From contig CAZNNH010000083.1 in the NCBI GenBank assembly GCA_964574335.1, forward strand, positions 1-24,428: a DNA stretch of 24,428 bases, written 5' to 3'. A program made the translations under genes and the position numbers. The notes under the pieces were generated by a model. That model did no database searches. It had not been told where the DNA came from and saw only the letters and a list, made by a program, of their open reading frames with translations. This DNA is from CAZNNH01 sp964574335 (GTDB lineage Bacteria > Acidobacteriota > Vicinamibacteria > Fen-336). Positions within the stretch are counted from its first letter, which is position 1. Every line of letters begins with the position of its first letter. Of the stretch, positions 14,727-23,158 are shown in pieces.

Positions 14727-16514
14727 ATGGCGACCGATACAAAGTCCCCCATCCTGGCCGCCCCCGGCGGCAGCTTCCTGATCGAGGACCGCACCCCCGA
14801 CGAGGTCTTCACCCCCGAGGACCTGACCGAGGAGCAGCGCATGATCGGCCAGACCGCCGAGGAGTTCATGCAGAAGGAGATGCTGCCCCGGCTCCCGGAG
14901 CTGCTGGCCCTCAACTACGAGGCCAACCGCGAGATCCTCAAGAAGGCCGGCGACCTCGGCCTGTTGGCGGTCGAGCTGCCAGAGGAGTACGGCGGCCTCG
15001 GCCTGGACAAGGTCTCGGGGTGCCTGGTCTCCGAGAAGGCCGCCCTCGACGGCAGCTTCGCGGTCACCTTCATGGCCCACACCGGGATCGGCTCGTTGCC
15101 CATCGTCTACTTCGGGACCCCGGCGCAGAAGCACAAGTACCTGCCCAAGTTCGCCTCCGGCGAGTGGATCAGCTCCTACTCGCTCTCCGAGGCATCCTCG
15201 GCCTCCGACGCCATGAACGCCAAGGCCCGGGCGGTGCTCTCCGAGGACGGCAAGAGCTGGATCCTGAACGGCGAGAAGATGTGGCTCAGCAACGCCGGTT
15301 TCGCCGACGTCTACATCACCTTCGCCAAGGTCGATGGCGAGCGATTCTCGGCCTTCATCATCGAGAAGGGGATGCCCGGCGTCTCGCTCGGCCCGGAGGA
15401 GAAGAAGACCGGCATCAAGGGCAGCTCCACCCGCCCGCTGATCCTGCAAGACGCCCGGATCCCCAAGGAGAACCTGCTCGGCGAGATCGGCAAGGGCCAC
15501 CGGATCGCTTTCAACAGCCTCAACCTGGGGCGCTTCAAGCTCGGCGCCGGCGTCACCTCTGGGTCCAAGAAGGCGGTGGGGGAGGCGGTCAAGTTCGCCA
15601 AGCAGCGGATGGCCTTCGGCCGGCCGATCAGCGACTTCGGCCTGATCCAGCACAAGCTCGGCGAGATGGCGATCCGCGCCTACGCCTCCGAGTCGATCGT
15701 CTACCGGACCGCGGGCCTGATCGACCGCAAGCTGGCCGGGATCGGTCTCGACGACGTCGAGGCGGCCACCAAGCGGATCGAGGAGTACGACGTCGAGTGC
15801 TCGATGGTCAAGGTCTGGGCCTCGGAGGCCCTCGACTACGTGATCGACGAGATGGTCCAGATCTTCGGCGGCTCGGGCTACGTCCAGGACTATCCGGCCG
15901 AGCGCTACTGGCGCGACGCCCGCGTCAACCGCATCTTCGAGGGGACCAACGAGATCAACCGCCTGCTGGTGCCGGGGCGGCTGATCCGGCGCGCCATGAA
16001 GGGCGAGCTGCCGGTCTTCGAGAAGGCCCAGGCCCTGATGGACGAGCTGATGGCCGGCCCCTCGGCGCGCGAGGTGGACGAGGGTTTCCTGGCCACCGAA
16101 GCACGTATGCTGCAGGGGGCCAAGAAGGCGGCGCTGGCCGGTCTGGGCCTGGCGGTCCAGAAGTTCGGCACCGAGCTGCAGGAGCAGCAGGAGGTGCTGG
16201 CCCTCTTCGCCGACGTGGCCATGGAGACCTACGCCCTCGAGAGCGTCCTGCTCCGCGCCCAGAAGCGGGCCCAGGCCCAGGGCGAGGACCGCGCCCGGCT
16301 CCAGGAGGCAGCCGTACGGTGCTTCGCCCAGGACGCCATGGACAAGATCGAGGTCCTCTCCAGGCGCCTGCTGGCCGCCATCGAGGAGGGCGACAACCTG
16401 AAGATGTACCTGGCTGCCCTCAAGCGCCTCACCAAGCGCGAGCCGATCAACACCGTGGCCCTCCGCCGCCAGGTGGCCGCCGCCGCCATCGAGCAGGAGG
16501 CCTACCCGCTCTGA
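14727..16514 (+). CDS. fadE: Acyl-CoA dehydrogenase (FadE-type)
   Basis: FAD-dependent acyl-CoA dehydrogenase of 595 residues that makes the 2,3-double bond in the first step of beta-oxidation. The N-terminal and middle domains carry YSLSEASSASDAMNAKA and the strand region WILNGEKMWLSNAGFADVY. The C-terminal flavin domain carries QRMAFGRPISDFGLIQHKL, QIFGGSGYVQDYPAERYWRD and FEGTNEINR, where E405 is the expected catalytic base. A further helical C-terminal extension (about 430-595) gives the length of Bacillus FadE or VLCAD-like enzymes. The ATG at 14727 has a strong AGGAAGGA at 14712-14719; an upstream in-frame GTG at 14580 would translate the 18-bp repeat array and is rejected. It needs electron-transfer flavoprotein, which is not encoded here. 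A 222-base repeat-filled gap separates it from fadA. Confidence 0.95.
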   Translation: MATDTKSPILAAPGGSFLIEDRTPDEVFTPEDLTEEQRMIGQTAEEFMQKEMLPRLPELLALNYEANREILKKAGDLGLLAVELPEEYGGLGLDKVSGCLVSEKAALDGSFAVTFMAHTGIGSLPIVYFGTPAQKHKYLPKFASGEWISSYSLSEASSASDAMNAKARAVLSEDGKSWILNGEKMWLSNAGFADVYITFAKVDGERFSAFIIEKGMPGVSLGPEEKKTGIKGSSTRPLILQDARIPKENLLGEIGKGHRIAFNSLNLGRFKLGAGVTSGSKKAVGEAVKFAKQRMAFGRPISDFGLIQHKLGEMAIRAYASESIVYRTAGLIDRKLAGIGLDDVEAATKRIEEYDVECSMVKVWASEALDYVIDEMVQIFGGSGYVQDYPAERYWRDARVNRIFEGTNEINRLLVPGRLIRRAMKGELPVFEKAQALMDELMAGPSAREVDEGFLATEARMLQGAKKAALAGLGLAVQKFGTELQEQQEVLALFADVAMETYALESVLLRAQKRAQAQGEDRARLQEAAVRCFAQDAMDKIEVLSRRLLAAIEEGDNLKMYLAALKRLTKREPINTVALRRQVAAAAIEQEAYPL

Positions 16515-16587
16515 GCTCGTCTTCTGTCGCACCGGGCGGCCTCGAGCCCTGCACGGGGATCTGACGCCGCAGCGCGTCCCGAGCACC

Positions 16588-16616
16588 TTGACCCCCCCCT
16601 TGTCGGGGCCTAGAAT
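16588..16616 (+). promoter_or_regulatory. Sigma-70-type promoter for the FHA protein gene
   Basis: TTGACC at 16588-16593 (5 of 6) and TAGAAT at 16611-16616 (5 of 6) are separated by exactly 17 bases. A transcript would start near 16623, about 60 bases before the ATG at 16684. The spacer contains a C-run and a CCCC/GGGG mini-palindrome. The FHA gene is therefore likely expressed independently of the fad operon. Confidence 0.65.
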
Positions 16617-16683
16617 CGGCATTGACTCCAGCCCGTAGTCTGCCAGAAGGCCCATCGAACAAAGGGGCAATAGGATCATAGGC

Positions 16684-18600
16684 ATGACGGAATCCTCCAA
16701 GCCGCCCTCCTTCACGATCCTGATGGGGCCGCTCTCCGGCCGGGACTTCGCGGTCCGCGACACCGGCGAGGAGATCCTGATCGGCTCCGACCCTTCCTGC
16801 GGTGTGAGCATTCCCGCCGAGGGGGTGAGCCCGATCCACGCTCGGGTGGTGCTCGATCCGGCGGGCCACCAGGTCCACGACACCCAGAGCCCGAGGGGCC
16901 TCTACGTAAACGACGACCGGGTCGCTGGCCAGGCCCTGGTCCGCAACGGCGACGTCCTGTGGCTCGGGCCTCCTGGTGAGGCCGGCGTGGTGATGCTGCA
17001 GTGCCACCTGCCGGAGCCCACCGAGATGGCCGCCCCGGCGCCCCAAGAGGAGGAGCCGTTCTTCGAGGCCGCCGAACCCGCTCCGGAGGTGGTCCCGGAA
17101 GTGGCTGAGGATGAGGCGCCCACCGTGGTCGACGCTGCCGCCGCGGCTCCCGAAGAGGCCTTCTTCGAGGCGGAGGACACCGCTGCCACCGCGGCCATCG
17201 AGCCCGAATCCGGCTTCGTGGAGACCGTGGCCAACGTGGAGGTGCCTGAAGAGGCCGGCTTCATCCCGCCAGACAGCGGCGAGCCGGCGAAGTTCGCGGT
17301 CGAGGTCCCCTCGTCCAGTCCCCAACCGACATTCGAGGACGAGACGGTGTTTGAGGTCCCGGCGGCGCCTTCCCCGGCGGCCCAGGTCGAGGAGACCGTC
17401 TTCATCGCCTCGCAGCCGGAGCCGACGCCCGAGCCTCCAGCCCCTCCGTCGCCGCCTCCGCCGCCCGCCGCGCGGCCCGCACCCCCACCCGTGCCCCAGC
17501 CGCCCGCCCGCCCGCCGGTGCCCCCGCGGCCCGCGACGCCTCCGGCGCGAAGACCGGCGGGTCCCCCGACGGCGAGGCGCCCGGGTCCACCGTCGCGTCC
17601 GCCCACGGCCAGGACACGGGCGGTGGCCCCGCCCAAGCCCGCGGCCCCGATGGGCAAGTACATCGGGATCGGCGCCGCGGTCCTGGTGATCCTCGGAGGG
17701 GGGGGCTACTTCGCGCTACGGATGCTGAACGCGCCCAAGCCGGCACCGGCCCCGCCGACCACCCTGGCCCAGGCCACACCGCTGCCGCCTGTCGCCACCC
17801 AGCCCTTCGAAGAGGTGGCGGAGGAGCCCTACGAGGAAGGTGCCGCTGGCACGGAGGGGACGGTCGCGGGACAGGTCCCGGAGCTCGTCCCCGAGGAGGT
17901 CACCGAGGTCACCCAGCCGCCTGCTGCGACCCCGGTGCCAACGCCGACGCCCCGGCCCACCAGGGCCCCCGCCACCCGGCCCACGCCGCCGCCGGCCACC
18001 CCGGATCCCGCCCAGGCCCAGGCCCAGCAGGTGGCCAACCTGCTCGGCGAGGGCCAACGTGCCATGCAGACGGGGCGCTACGACGCGGCGGTGCGCTTCT
18101 ACGACGAGGTGCTGAAGCTCGACCCCTCGAACGCCCAGGCAGGACCCGCACGACAGGCCGCCGTCAACGCCGCCGCCGCCGCCAAGCGGACGTTCGTGGG
18201 GACCCGCACCAGCGTCCAGGCCGGTGGAGGGAAGGGAGGTCCGGCGGGCTTCGACTCGGCGGGCGTGTCCGTGGCCAACCCGGACTACTCGGGCCGCATC
18301 CAGTTCGAAGCCAGCCCCTCACGGGTCAAGGCCGGCGACGGCTTCACGATCCGCGTCTACCTGACCAACAACGGGAAGAAGGACTACAAGCTCACCGGCG
18401 TCGAGATCGTGACCAAGGCCGACGGCGGCACGAAACCCTGGCCCGCCACACCGCCAGCCGCCAAGGTGGACGTCGGCCAGCGTGCGCTGGTGGCCGAGCT
18501 GAAGGGCGTGTGGGAAGACGGCGTCGACAAGTGGTCGACGGACGTCACCATCACCACCGACCACAAGGACACCTTCAAGAGCCGCGTCACCTGGAAGTGA
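16684..18600 (+). CDS. FHA-domain, single-pass membrane protein with TPR-like repeat
   Basis: A 638-residue multidomain protein. Residues about 8-108 are a forkhead-associated fold: ILIGSDPSCGV, SPIHARV, SPRGLYVND, NGDVLWLG. A long acidic Ala/Glu-rich stretch and a Pro/Arg-rich linker (about 245-320, many PP and RP pairs) follow. One membrane helix, YIGIGAAVLVILGGGGYFALRML, lies at about 324-346. After it come a second low-complexity Pro/Thr linker, a TPR-like pair of helices (about 448-495, GQRAMQTGRYDAAVRFYDEVLKLDPSNAQA, given here only as the TPR span) and a C-terminal beta-rich domain (about 525-638). Topology is probably cytoplasmic FHA and periplasmic TPR/beta domain. The FHA phosphate-binding arginine is replaced (GS, residues 34-35) and the NG asparagine is R71, so phosphothreonine binding is doubtful. 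The role is unknown; it may link cytoplasmic signalling to the envelope. Confidence 0.85.
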   Translation: MTESSKPPSFTILMGPLSGRDFAVRDTGEEILIGSDPSCGVSIPAEGVSPIHARVVLDPAGHQVHDTQSPRGLYVNDDRVAGQALVRNGDVLWLGPPGEAGVVMLQCHLPEPTEMAAPAPQEEEPFFEAAEPAPEVVPEVAEDEAPTVVDAAAAAPEEAFFEAEDTAATAAIEPESGFVETVANVEVPEEAGFIPPDSGEPAKFAVEVPSSSPQPTFEDETVFEVPAAPSPAAQVEETVFIASQPEPTPEPPAPPSPPPPPAARPAPPPVPQPPARPPVPPRPATPPARRPAGPPTARRPGPPSRPPTARTRAVAPPKPAAPMGKYIGIGAAVLVILGGGGYFALRMLNAPKPAPAPPTTLAQATPLPPVATQPFEEVAEEPYEEGAAGTEGTVAGQVPELVPEEVTEVTQPPAATPVPTPTPRPTRAPATRPTPPPATPDPAQAQAQQVANLLGEGQRAMQTGRYDAAVRFYDEVLKLDPSNAQAGPARQAAVNAAAAAKRTFVGTRTSVQAGGGKGGPAGFDSAGVSVANPDYSGRIQFEASPSRVKAGDGFTIRVYLTNNGKKDYKLTGVEIVTKADGGTKPWPATPPAAKVDVGQRALVAELKGVWEDGVDKWSTDVTITTDHKDTFKSRVTWK

Positions 18601-18620
18601 CGCGGGCGCCGGCAGTCGCG

Positions 18621-18661
18621 TCATCCTGAGCCCCACACATGGGACGTGGGGCGAAGGATCT
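18621..18661 (+). repeat. Palindromic repeat family 2, copy 2; probable bidirectional terminator hairpin
   Basis: TCATCCTGA and GAAGGATCT ends enclose a perfect 7-base stem, GCCCCAC (18629-18635) and GTGGGGC (18646-18652). ATCCT/AGGAT pair outside it. It sits in the 65-base gap between the converging FHA and BY-kinase genes, where it could stop transcription from both sides, although there is no T-run. Its ends match the copies at 5937 and 21041; the inner stem is unrelated. Confidence 0.7.
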
Positions 18662-18665
18662 CGCC

Positions 18666-20861
18666 TCAGGCCCGACGCACCGGTCGTGGCCCGGGCCGTG
18701 CCTCCCCCCGATCCGGCCGGCGGGCGCCTTCCGCGTAGTAGCTGCGGTAGTACTCCCCGTAGTACTGGCTGTAGTAGTAGGAGTTGCGCTCGAGATCCAC
18801 GCGGTTCAGAACCGCCCCGATGATGCGTCCGCCGACGCCCGCGACCTGGTCGATAGCCCGTTGGATGGACGGCCGCGTGCTCACCTCGGCCCCAATCACC
18901 AGGACGACGCCGTCCGCATTCGGACACAACACGGGCGTGTCGGCCATGCCCAGGATGGGCGGCGTGTCGATCAGCACCCAGTCGAAGTGGGACCGGAAAG
19001 CCTCGAGGATCGACTGGACGCTCTCACTCCCGAGCAGCTCGGCCGGGTTCGGGGGAACGTACCCGCAAGGCAGGACGCGTAGCCCCTTGAACCGTGTGTC
19101 CTGAATCACCTGAGAAGCTTGGCTCTTGCCCACGATCAGGTCGGAGAACCCAGGCGCCTTGGAAAGGCCGAAGTGCTTGTGGATCGTGGGACGGCGCAGG
19201 TCGGCGTCGACGGCCAGGACCTGCGCCCCGTTCAGGGCCAGGGAGGACGCCAGGTTGGCCACCGTGGTCGTCTTGCCTTCTCCTGGGCCCGCGCTGCTGA
19301 TCACGAAGACACGCCCTTCGCTCTTGCCAACGGAGAAGATCAGGTTGGTGCGCAGCACTCGATACGACTCTGCCACGGCCGACTGCGGGTTCCTCACGAT
19401 GAGGGGCGAAGGGCGCGGGAGCCGCCCCGTGGTCTTCGCCCCCACGTCCGGAACCATGCCCAGGAACGGCAAGCCCAGCTGCTCCTTGACGTCCTCGGGT
19501 GTCTTGAGGGTGTTGTCGAGGTGCTCGAACAGGAGCGCCAAGCCAGCGCCAAGCGCCAGGCCAAGCAACACAGCCACCTCGAAGTTGCGCGCCTTTCGGG
19601 GCAGGACCGGGCGAGACGGGACCTGGGCCTTCTCGACCACCCGCACGTTCGATGCCCGTAGCTCGGTCTCGAGGTCGGTCTCCTTGTTGCGACTCATCAG
19701 GTTCTTGAGCAGATCGTTGCTGGTGTCGACCTCCCGCTTCAGGATGCTGTACTCGAGCGACTGACGGTTCGTCTCCAGCGCCTCGTGCTTTGCGGTCTCG
19801 AGCTCTCCGGCGAGGTTCCGCTCCTGCGCCAGGGCGGCCTGATAGGCCGTCTCGAGGGACGCCACGATCGAGCGGACCTCGGAGTCCAGCTTCTGTTGGG
19901 CGGCCTCGATGTCCGAGCGGAGCTTCACCATGTCGGGGTGCTTGGGGCCCAACGTCTGGGAAAGCCGAATCTCCTGGGCTTCCAGCTCGGCGATGCTCGT
20001 CCGAAGCGCCTGGACGACCGGGCTTTGCATGACCGGCAACAAGGCCATGAGTCGCGAAGGCGGAAGCTCGCGGGCCTGATTGAGCAGCGTCTCCTTCTCC
20101 ATCCGCTGCATGCGTGCTTCCATGAGAGCGGATGTGATGGCGTTCACCTTGTCCGCGACGACGCCTTCGCCTTCGGTGAACGCCTGGATGCCTTGGCGAG
20201 CCCGGTACTCCAGGAGGGCTTTCTCTGACTGTTCGACTCGCGCCTTCTGCTCGGCTACCCGCTCCGCGAGCCACGAAGTGGCCTCCGTCGACGTCGTGTA
20301 CCGGAACTCCAGCGACTGCTCGATGTACAGCTCGGCCCAGGCGTTCGCCACTGCGGCGGACAGGGTGGGGTCGTAGGCGTTCACTCGCAGGTTGACCAAG
20401 CGACCACCCGGCAGGGGTTCGACTGCGAGACGGGATCGAAGGGCCGTGGCTGCCGGCGAGATCGGGATGCCGCCACTTGCGAGGTCGGCCTCTGGAACCC
20501 TCCGCAGAAACACCCGCTGGAACCGCTCCCAGGGCGACATCATCGAGCCTTCGAGGAGCTCGCGATGCTGGTGGAGATTCAGGCGTTCGACGAGCTTCTC
20601 GGCCAACGCGCGGCTCGTCAGCAGCGTATATTCCGTGCGGTAGTCGTGCAGAGGGTCGCCGACCTCCTTTCCGGGAAGGATGTCCGGAGTTGACTCCGCG
20701 ATCAGGATCTGGGCGGCCGCCTGATAGACAGGCCTAGCCGTGTAGTTGTAGACGAAAGCGCCACAGAGACAGACGACTAGGCTCGTGACGAGAAGCCCAC
20801 GCCGTTTCTGAGCGATGGCTAGATAGCGCCGGAAATCCTGTGCAAGCTGCTGATCCGCCAC
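18666..20861 (-). CDS. Wzc-like polysaccharide co-polymerase and bacterial tyrosine autokinase
   Basis: Inner-membrane protein of 731 residues that controls polymerisation and export of exopolysaccharide through its autophosphorylation cycle. It contains an N-terminal Wzz domain with membrane helix 1 (about 22-40), a long periplasmic coiled-coil region (about 195-400) and a second membrane helix (about 428-446). The cytoplasmic BY-kinase has Walker A GPGEGKTT (525-532), Walker A' VLAVDADLRRP (548-558) and Walker B WVLIDTPP. The C-terminal tyrosine cluster SYYYSQYYGEYYRSYYA (694-710) holds nine tyrosines, the autophosphorylation sites. An Arg/Pro-rich tail follows. The GTG start at 20861 is preceded by AGGAAGGAA. 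The partner exporter gene lies 219 bases upstream, and a possible promoter is at 20948-20977. Confidence 0.95.
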   Translation of the reverse strand: MADQQLAQDFRRYLAIAQKRRGLLVTSLVVCLCGAFVYNYTARPVYQAAAQILIAESTPDILPGKEVGDPLHDYRTEYTLLTSRALAEKLVERLNLHQHRELLEGSMMSPWERFQRVFLRRVPEADLASGGIPISPAATALRSRLAVEPLPGGRLVNLRVNAYDPTLSAAVANAWAELYIEQSLEFRYTTSTEATSWLAERVAEQKARVEQSEKALLEYRARQGIQAFTEGEGVVADKVNAITSALMEARMQRMEKETLLNQARELPPSRLMALLPVMQSPVVQALRTSIAELEAQEIRLSQTLGPKHPDMVKLRSDIEAAQQKLDSEVRSIVASLETAYQAALAQERNLAGELETAKHEALETNRQSLEYSILKREVDTSNDLLKNLMSRNKETDLETELRASNVRVVEKAQVPSRPVLPRKARNFEVAVLLGLALGAGLALLFEHLDNTLKTPEDVKEQLGLPFLGMVPDVGAKTTGRLPRPSPLIVRNPQSAVAESYRVLRTNLIFSVGKSEGRVFVISSAGPGEGKTTTVANLASSLALNGAQVLAVDADLRRPTIHKHFGLSKAPGFSDLIVGKSQASQVIQDTRFKGLRVLPCGYVPPNPAELLGSESVQSILEAFRSHFDWVLIDTPPILGMADTPVLCPNADGVVLVIGAEVSTRPSIQRAIDQVAGVGGRIIGAVLNRVDLERNSYYYSQYYGEYYRSYYAEGARRPDRGEARPGPRPVRRA

Positions 20862-20947
20862 TCATTCCTTCCTGCGCCGGGCACTCCACAAACCGCTACG
20901 TTGACGCTGCTCGACCGCCCGCAACCGCTTGAGCAAACGCAGCTTAG

Positions 20948-20977
20948 ATTCTGGCCCCCCCCGGCTAGGGATGTCAA
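20948..20977 (-). promoter_or_regulatory. Possible promoter for the BY-kinase gene
   Basis: On the minus strand a perfect TTGACA (20977-20972) is followed after 18 bases by CAGAAT (20953-20948, 4 of 6 matches to TATAAT). The spacer includes eight G in a row. The transcript would start near 20941, about 80 bases before the GTG. This would let the kinase gene be transcribed separately from the exporter and glycosyltransferase genes upstream. Confidence 0.5.
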
Positions 20978-21040
20978 CGCCAACCGCCCAGCCGCACCTC
21001 AGCGTTCGCCGCGCGGCCAGCCTTCCCCGGCCTCCAGCCG

Positions 21041-21082
21041 TCATCCTGAGTGTCCCTTCGAGGCTGAACCCCGGAAGGATCT
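21041..21082 (+). repeat. Palindromic intergenic repeat family 2, copy 3
   Basis: A 42-base element, identical at 39 positions to copy 1 at 5937-5978, starting TCATCCTGAG and ending GGAAGGATCT. Its last two bases are part of the TAG stop codon of the polysaccharide export gene on the minus strand (21083-21081), so the repeat abuts and partly supplies that stop. Confidence 0.78.
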
Positions 21083-22010
21083 AGAAGAACCGCTCGGGCA
21101 CCTTGACCGTGTCCTCAGGCAGCAGCAGGTCCGTCATCTCGGCCTTGATCTCCTTGCGCTTGCCGTCGATCAGCCGAACGATCCTGACCTTGGACGACCC
21201 CCGCTCTGTCGGCCCGCCCGCTCTCGTCAGGGCCTGGAATACGGTGATCCCCTCCTCGTACCGGATGGCTCCCGGTCGCGCCACGTAACCCGTCACGTAG
21301 ATGCTGGCGGCCTTGGGCACGAACACGGTATCGCCTTCCTGCAACGTCAGGTCGCTCTCGGGGTTGCCGGAGCGAAGCTCGCGCAGAGACACCCGAAGTA
21401 CCTCGGAGCCTGGGACCTCGCCAGGCCACTGCGGGACGAACGTGCTTTCGTTGGGCTCGACGCCGTTCTCGGGAGCGGGGGCCTTTTCGGACCCATCCGC
21501 CACGTCACCCGACTCCTCGCCGGCTCCCTCAATGCCGGCGCCTCCGTCCGCACCCTCGGCCATCTCCCCGTTCGCGGTCGGAGCGGGCGGGCGAATGACG
21601 ACCACCTCGTGACCCGCGTCCGCCGTGATGCCCCCCACGTCCGCGAGCAGCATGAGCAGGGACCCGTTGGCCCGCAGGCCGTGAGCCCCCGGGTTCTGGA
21701 CTTCTCCGGTCACGAAGACCTTCCGGCTGCGGTATTCCTTGACCGCCACCTCCACCTGTGGAGTCTTCAGGTACCCGTCGGCCAGAAGCGTCGTGAGCTT
21801 CCTCGCCAGCTCCGCGACCGTCATGGCTGACGCCTTGACCTTCCCGAGGAAGGGAAAGAACATCATCCCTTCCGCGTTGACGGGGAAATCCCCGCTCAGC
21901 CCTTCCTGGCCGGCCACCTCCACTCGGACCACGTCGCCCGGCCCGATCTCGTAGCCAGCGGTCGCTGGAGGCGTCACTGCCAGCAACGCCAGGATCACGC
22001 CAATCCCCAT
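21081..22010 (-). CDS. Polysaccharide export protein, Wza-like (Poly_export/SLBB)
   Basis: Predicted periplasmic/outer-membrane export channel subunit of 309 residues, partner of the Wzc-like kinase. It has a Sec-type signal peptide (ALLAVTPPATA, cleavage near 18-19) with no lipobox cysteine, unlike E. coli Wza. The Poly_export domain starts YEIGPGDVVRVEV (20-32). A first SLBB domain (RKVFVTGEVQNPGAHGL, about 96) is interrupted by an acidic Gly/Ala/Glu-rich insert of about 50 residues (142-195) before its end QEGDTVFVPKA. A second SLBB domain (ASIYVTGYVARPGAI, about 235-305) follows. The ATG at 22010 has GGAGGG upstream at a loose distance. It lies 5 bases after the glycosyltransferase stop, so the genes are co-transcribed. 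The C-terminal amphipathic outer-membrane helix of Wza is absent: the protein ends at VPERFF. Confidence 0.93.
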   Translation of the reverse strand: MGIGVILALLAVTPPATAGYEIGPGDVVRVEVAGQEGLSGDFPVNAEGMMFFPFLGKVKASAMTVAELARKLTTLLADGYLKTPQVEVAVKEYRSRKVFVTGEVQNPGAHGLRANGSLLMLLADVGGITADAGHEVVVIRPPAPTANGEMAEGADGGAGIEGAGEESGDVADGSEKAPAPENGVEPNESTFVPQWPGEVPGSEVLRVSLRELRSGNPESDLTLQEGDTVFVPKAASIYVTGYVARPGAIRYEEGITVFQALTRAGGPTERGSSKVRIVRLIDGKRKEIKAEMTDLLLPEDTVKVPERFF

Positions 22011-22015
22011 ACGCT

Positions 22016-23158
22016 CTAGTCTCGCCCTCCGGCACCCCGGCCGTCAACGCAGAGCGCCCCTCGCTCGCCGAATCGACGCGGATGCGATCCCCCGACCGCC
22101 TCGCGGAAGACCGCCGCGACCCGGGGCGCCTGTACGGCCGCCGAATAGTGGCGCTCCACAGTCTCCCGCCCGGCGTTGCCCAGGCGCCCGCGAAGCTCCG
22201 AGTCGACCAGCAGTCTCTCGAGACCCGTCTCCCAGGCGTCCTCGTCCTCGGCCAACAGCCCGTTGACCCCGTGCGAGACGATCTCCTGGTTGACTCCTAC
22301 GGGACTCACCACGGTCGGTATCCCGAGCGCCATGTACTGGAGCGCCTTCAGGCCGCACTTGCCACGCTCCCACTCGGTGTCGGCCAGCGGCATGACGCCG
22401 ATGTCGATGTCCGCCAGGTCTTCGACCTCGGTCTCCGACCGCCACGGACGATGCTCGACCTCCACGCCATCGGCCGAGAACCCGGTCCCACCTACGATGA
22501 CGACGCGGAAAGGGTGTCGCCTGGCCAACCTCTCCAGCACCGGCCGCAACAGATGCATGTACTGGATGCTGCTGTAGCTTCCCGTCCAGCCGATGGCGGG
22601 GGCGGCTCCTGGCGAGCGGTCCCTCGGTCGGTACTTCTCGAGATCGATGGTCGTGGGGACGACGGTCACTCGGGGGTTGTGCTGGCGCGCATAGCTCGCC
22701 AGGAAGGGGTTTCCGGCCATCACGTGACGTGCCAAGCGGCACACGGTGGCGGTCTTGCCGGGGAACCGGAGATACGACAGGTAGGAGTTGGCCGGGCTGA
22801 CGTAGCGGACCCACACCGCGTCGTCGAAATCGAAGACGTGGGGCACATCGTTCCAGTAGAGCATTCGCTCGGCGAGCGCCGGGCCGAGGAGGGCGCTTTC
22901 CCGAAAGATGTAGACGAGATCGAAAGCCCTCGCCCGCCATGCGTCACCGAGCCGCCGAGCCAGGGCACGTCCCACGCCCCAAGCCTTGCCAGCGAGCCGC
23001 CCCCGGCGCGGCAGCGTCTGGCTTAACCGAAGGTCCGCGAACGGGGCGTAGGTGATCTGGATGCCGTCCCGACGGAGAAGGGGGTCCCATTGCTCGATCC
23101 GGAACCTCTGGCCCGGCGAGGTGTCGAGCGCCTGAGGCACCCAGGCGAGGACCCTCAC
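22016..23158 (-). CDS. Glycosyltransferase, GT4-like (GT-B fold)
   Basis: Predicted cytoplasmic glycosyltransferase of 380 residues for exopolysaccharide assembly. The N-terminal half has RVLAWVPQALDTSPGQRFRIEQW and FDFDDAVWV. The C-terminal half is the retaining GT-B donor domain, with IGWTGSYSS, FRVVIVGGTGFS and WERGKCGLKALQYMALGIPTVVS followed by GVNQEIV, the usual nucleotide-sugar-binding region. The GTG at 23158 is chosen because it overlaps the upstream gene's TGA (GTGA) and begins the conserved N-terminus; an open frame further upstream is out of family. Sugar donor and acceptor are unknown. The C-terminal roughly 20 residues (RRFGERGALCVDGRGAGGRD) are low-complexity and may be a recent extension. 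Confidence 0.9.
   Translation of the reverse strand: MRVLAWVPQALDTSPGQRFRIEQWDPLLRRDGIQITYAPFADLRLSQTLPRRGRLAGKAWGVGRALARRLGDAWRARAFDLVYIFRESALLGPALAERMLYWNDVPHVFDFDDAVWVRYVSPANSYLSYLRFPGKTATVCRLARHVMAGNPFLASYARQHNPRVTVVPTTIDLEKYRPRDRSPGAAPAIGWTGSYSSIQYMHLLRPVLERLARRHPFRVVIVGGTGFSADGVEVEHRPWRSETEVEDLADIDIGVMPLADTEWERGKCGLKALQYMALGIPTVVSPVGVNQEIVSHGVNGLLAEDEDAWETGLERLLVDSELRGRLGNAGRETVERHYSAAVQAPRVAAVFREAVGGSHPRRFGERGALCVDGRGAGGRD

Noticed and set aside
14280..16883. An 867-codon open frame on the minus strand opposite fadA/fadE
   Set aside because: It is the antisense shadow of clear fadA and fadE genes; its protein is rich in Leu/Gly/Asp/His/Glu, typical of reversed GC-rich codons, and has no recognisable domain.
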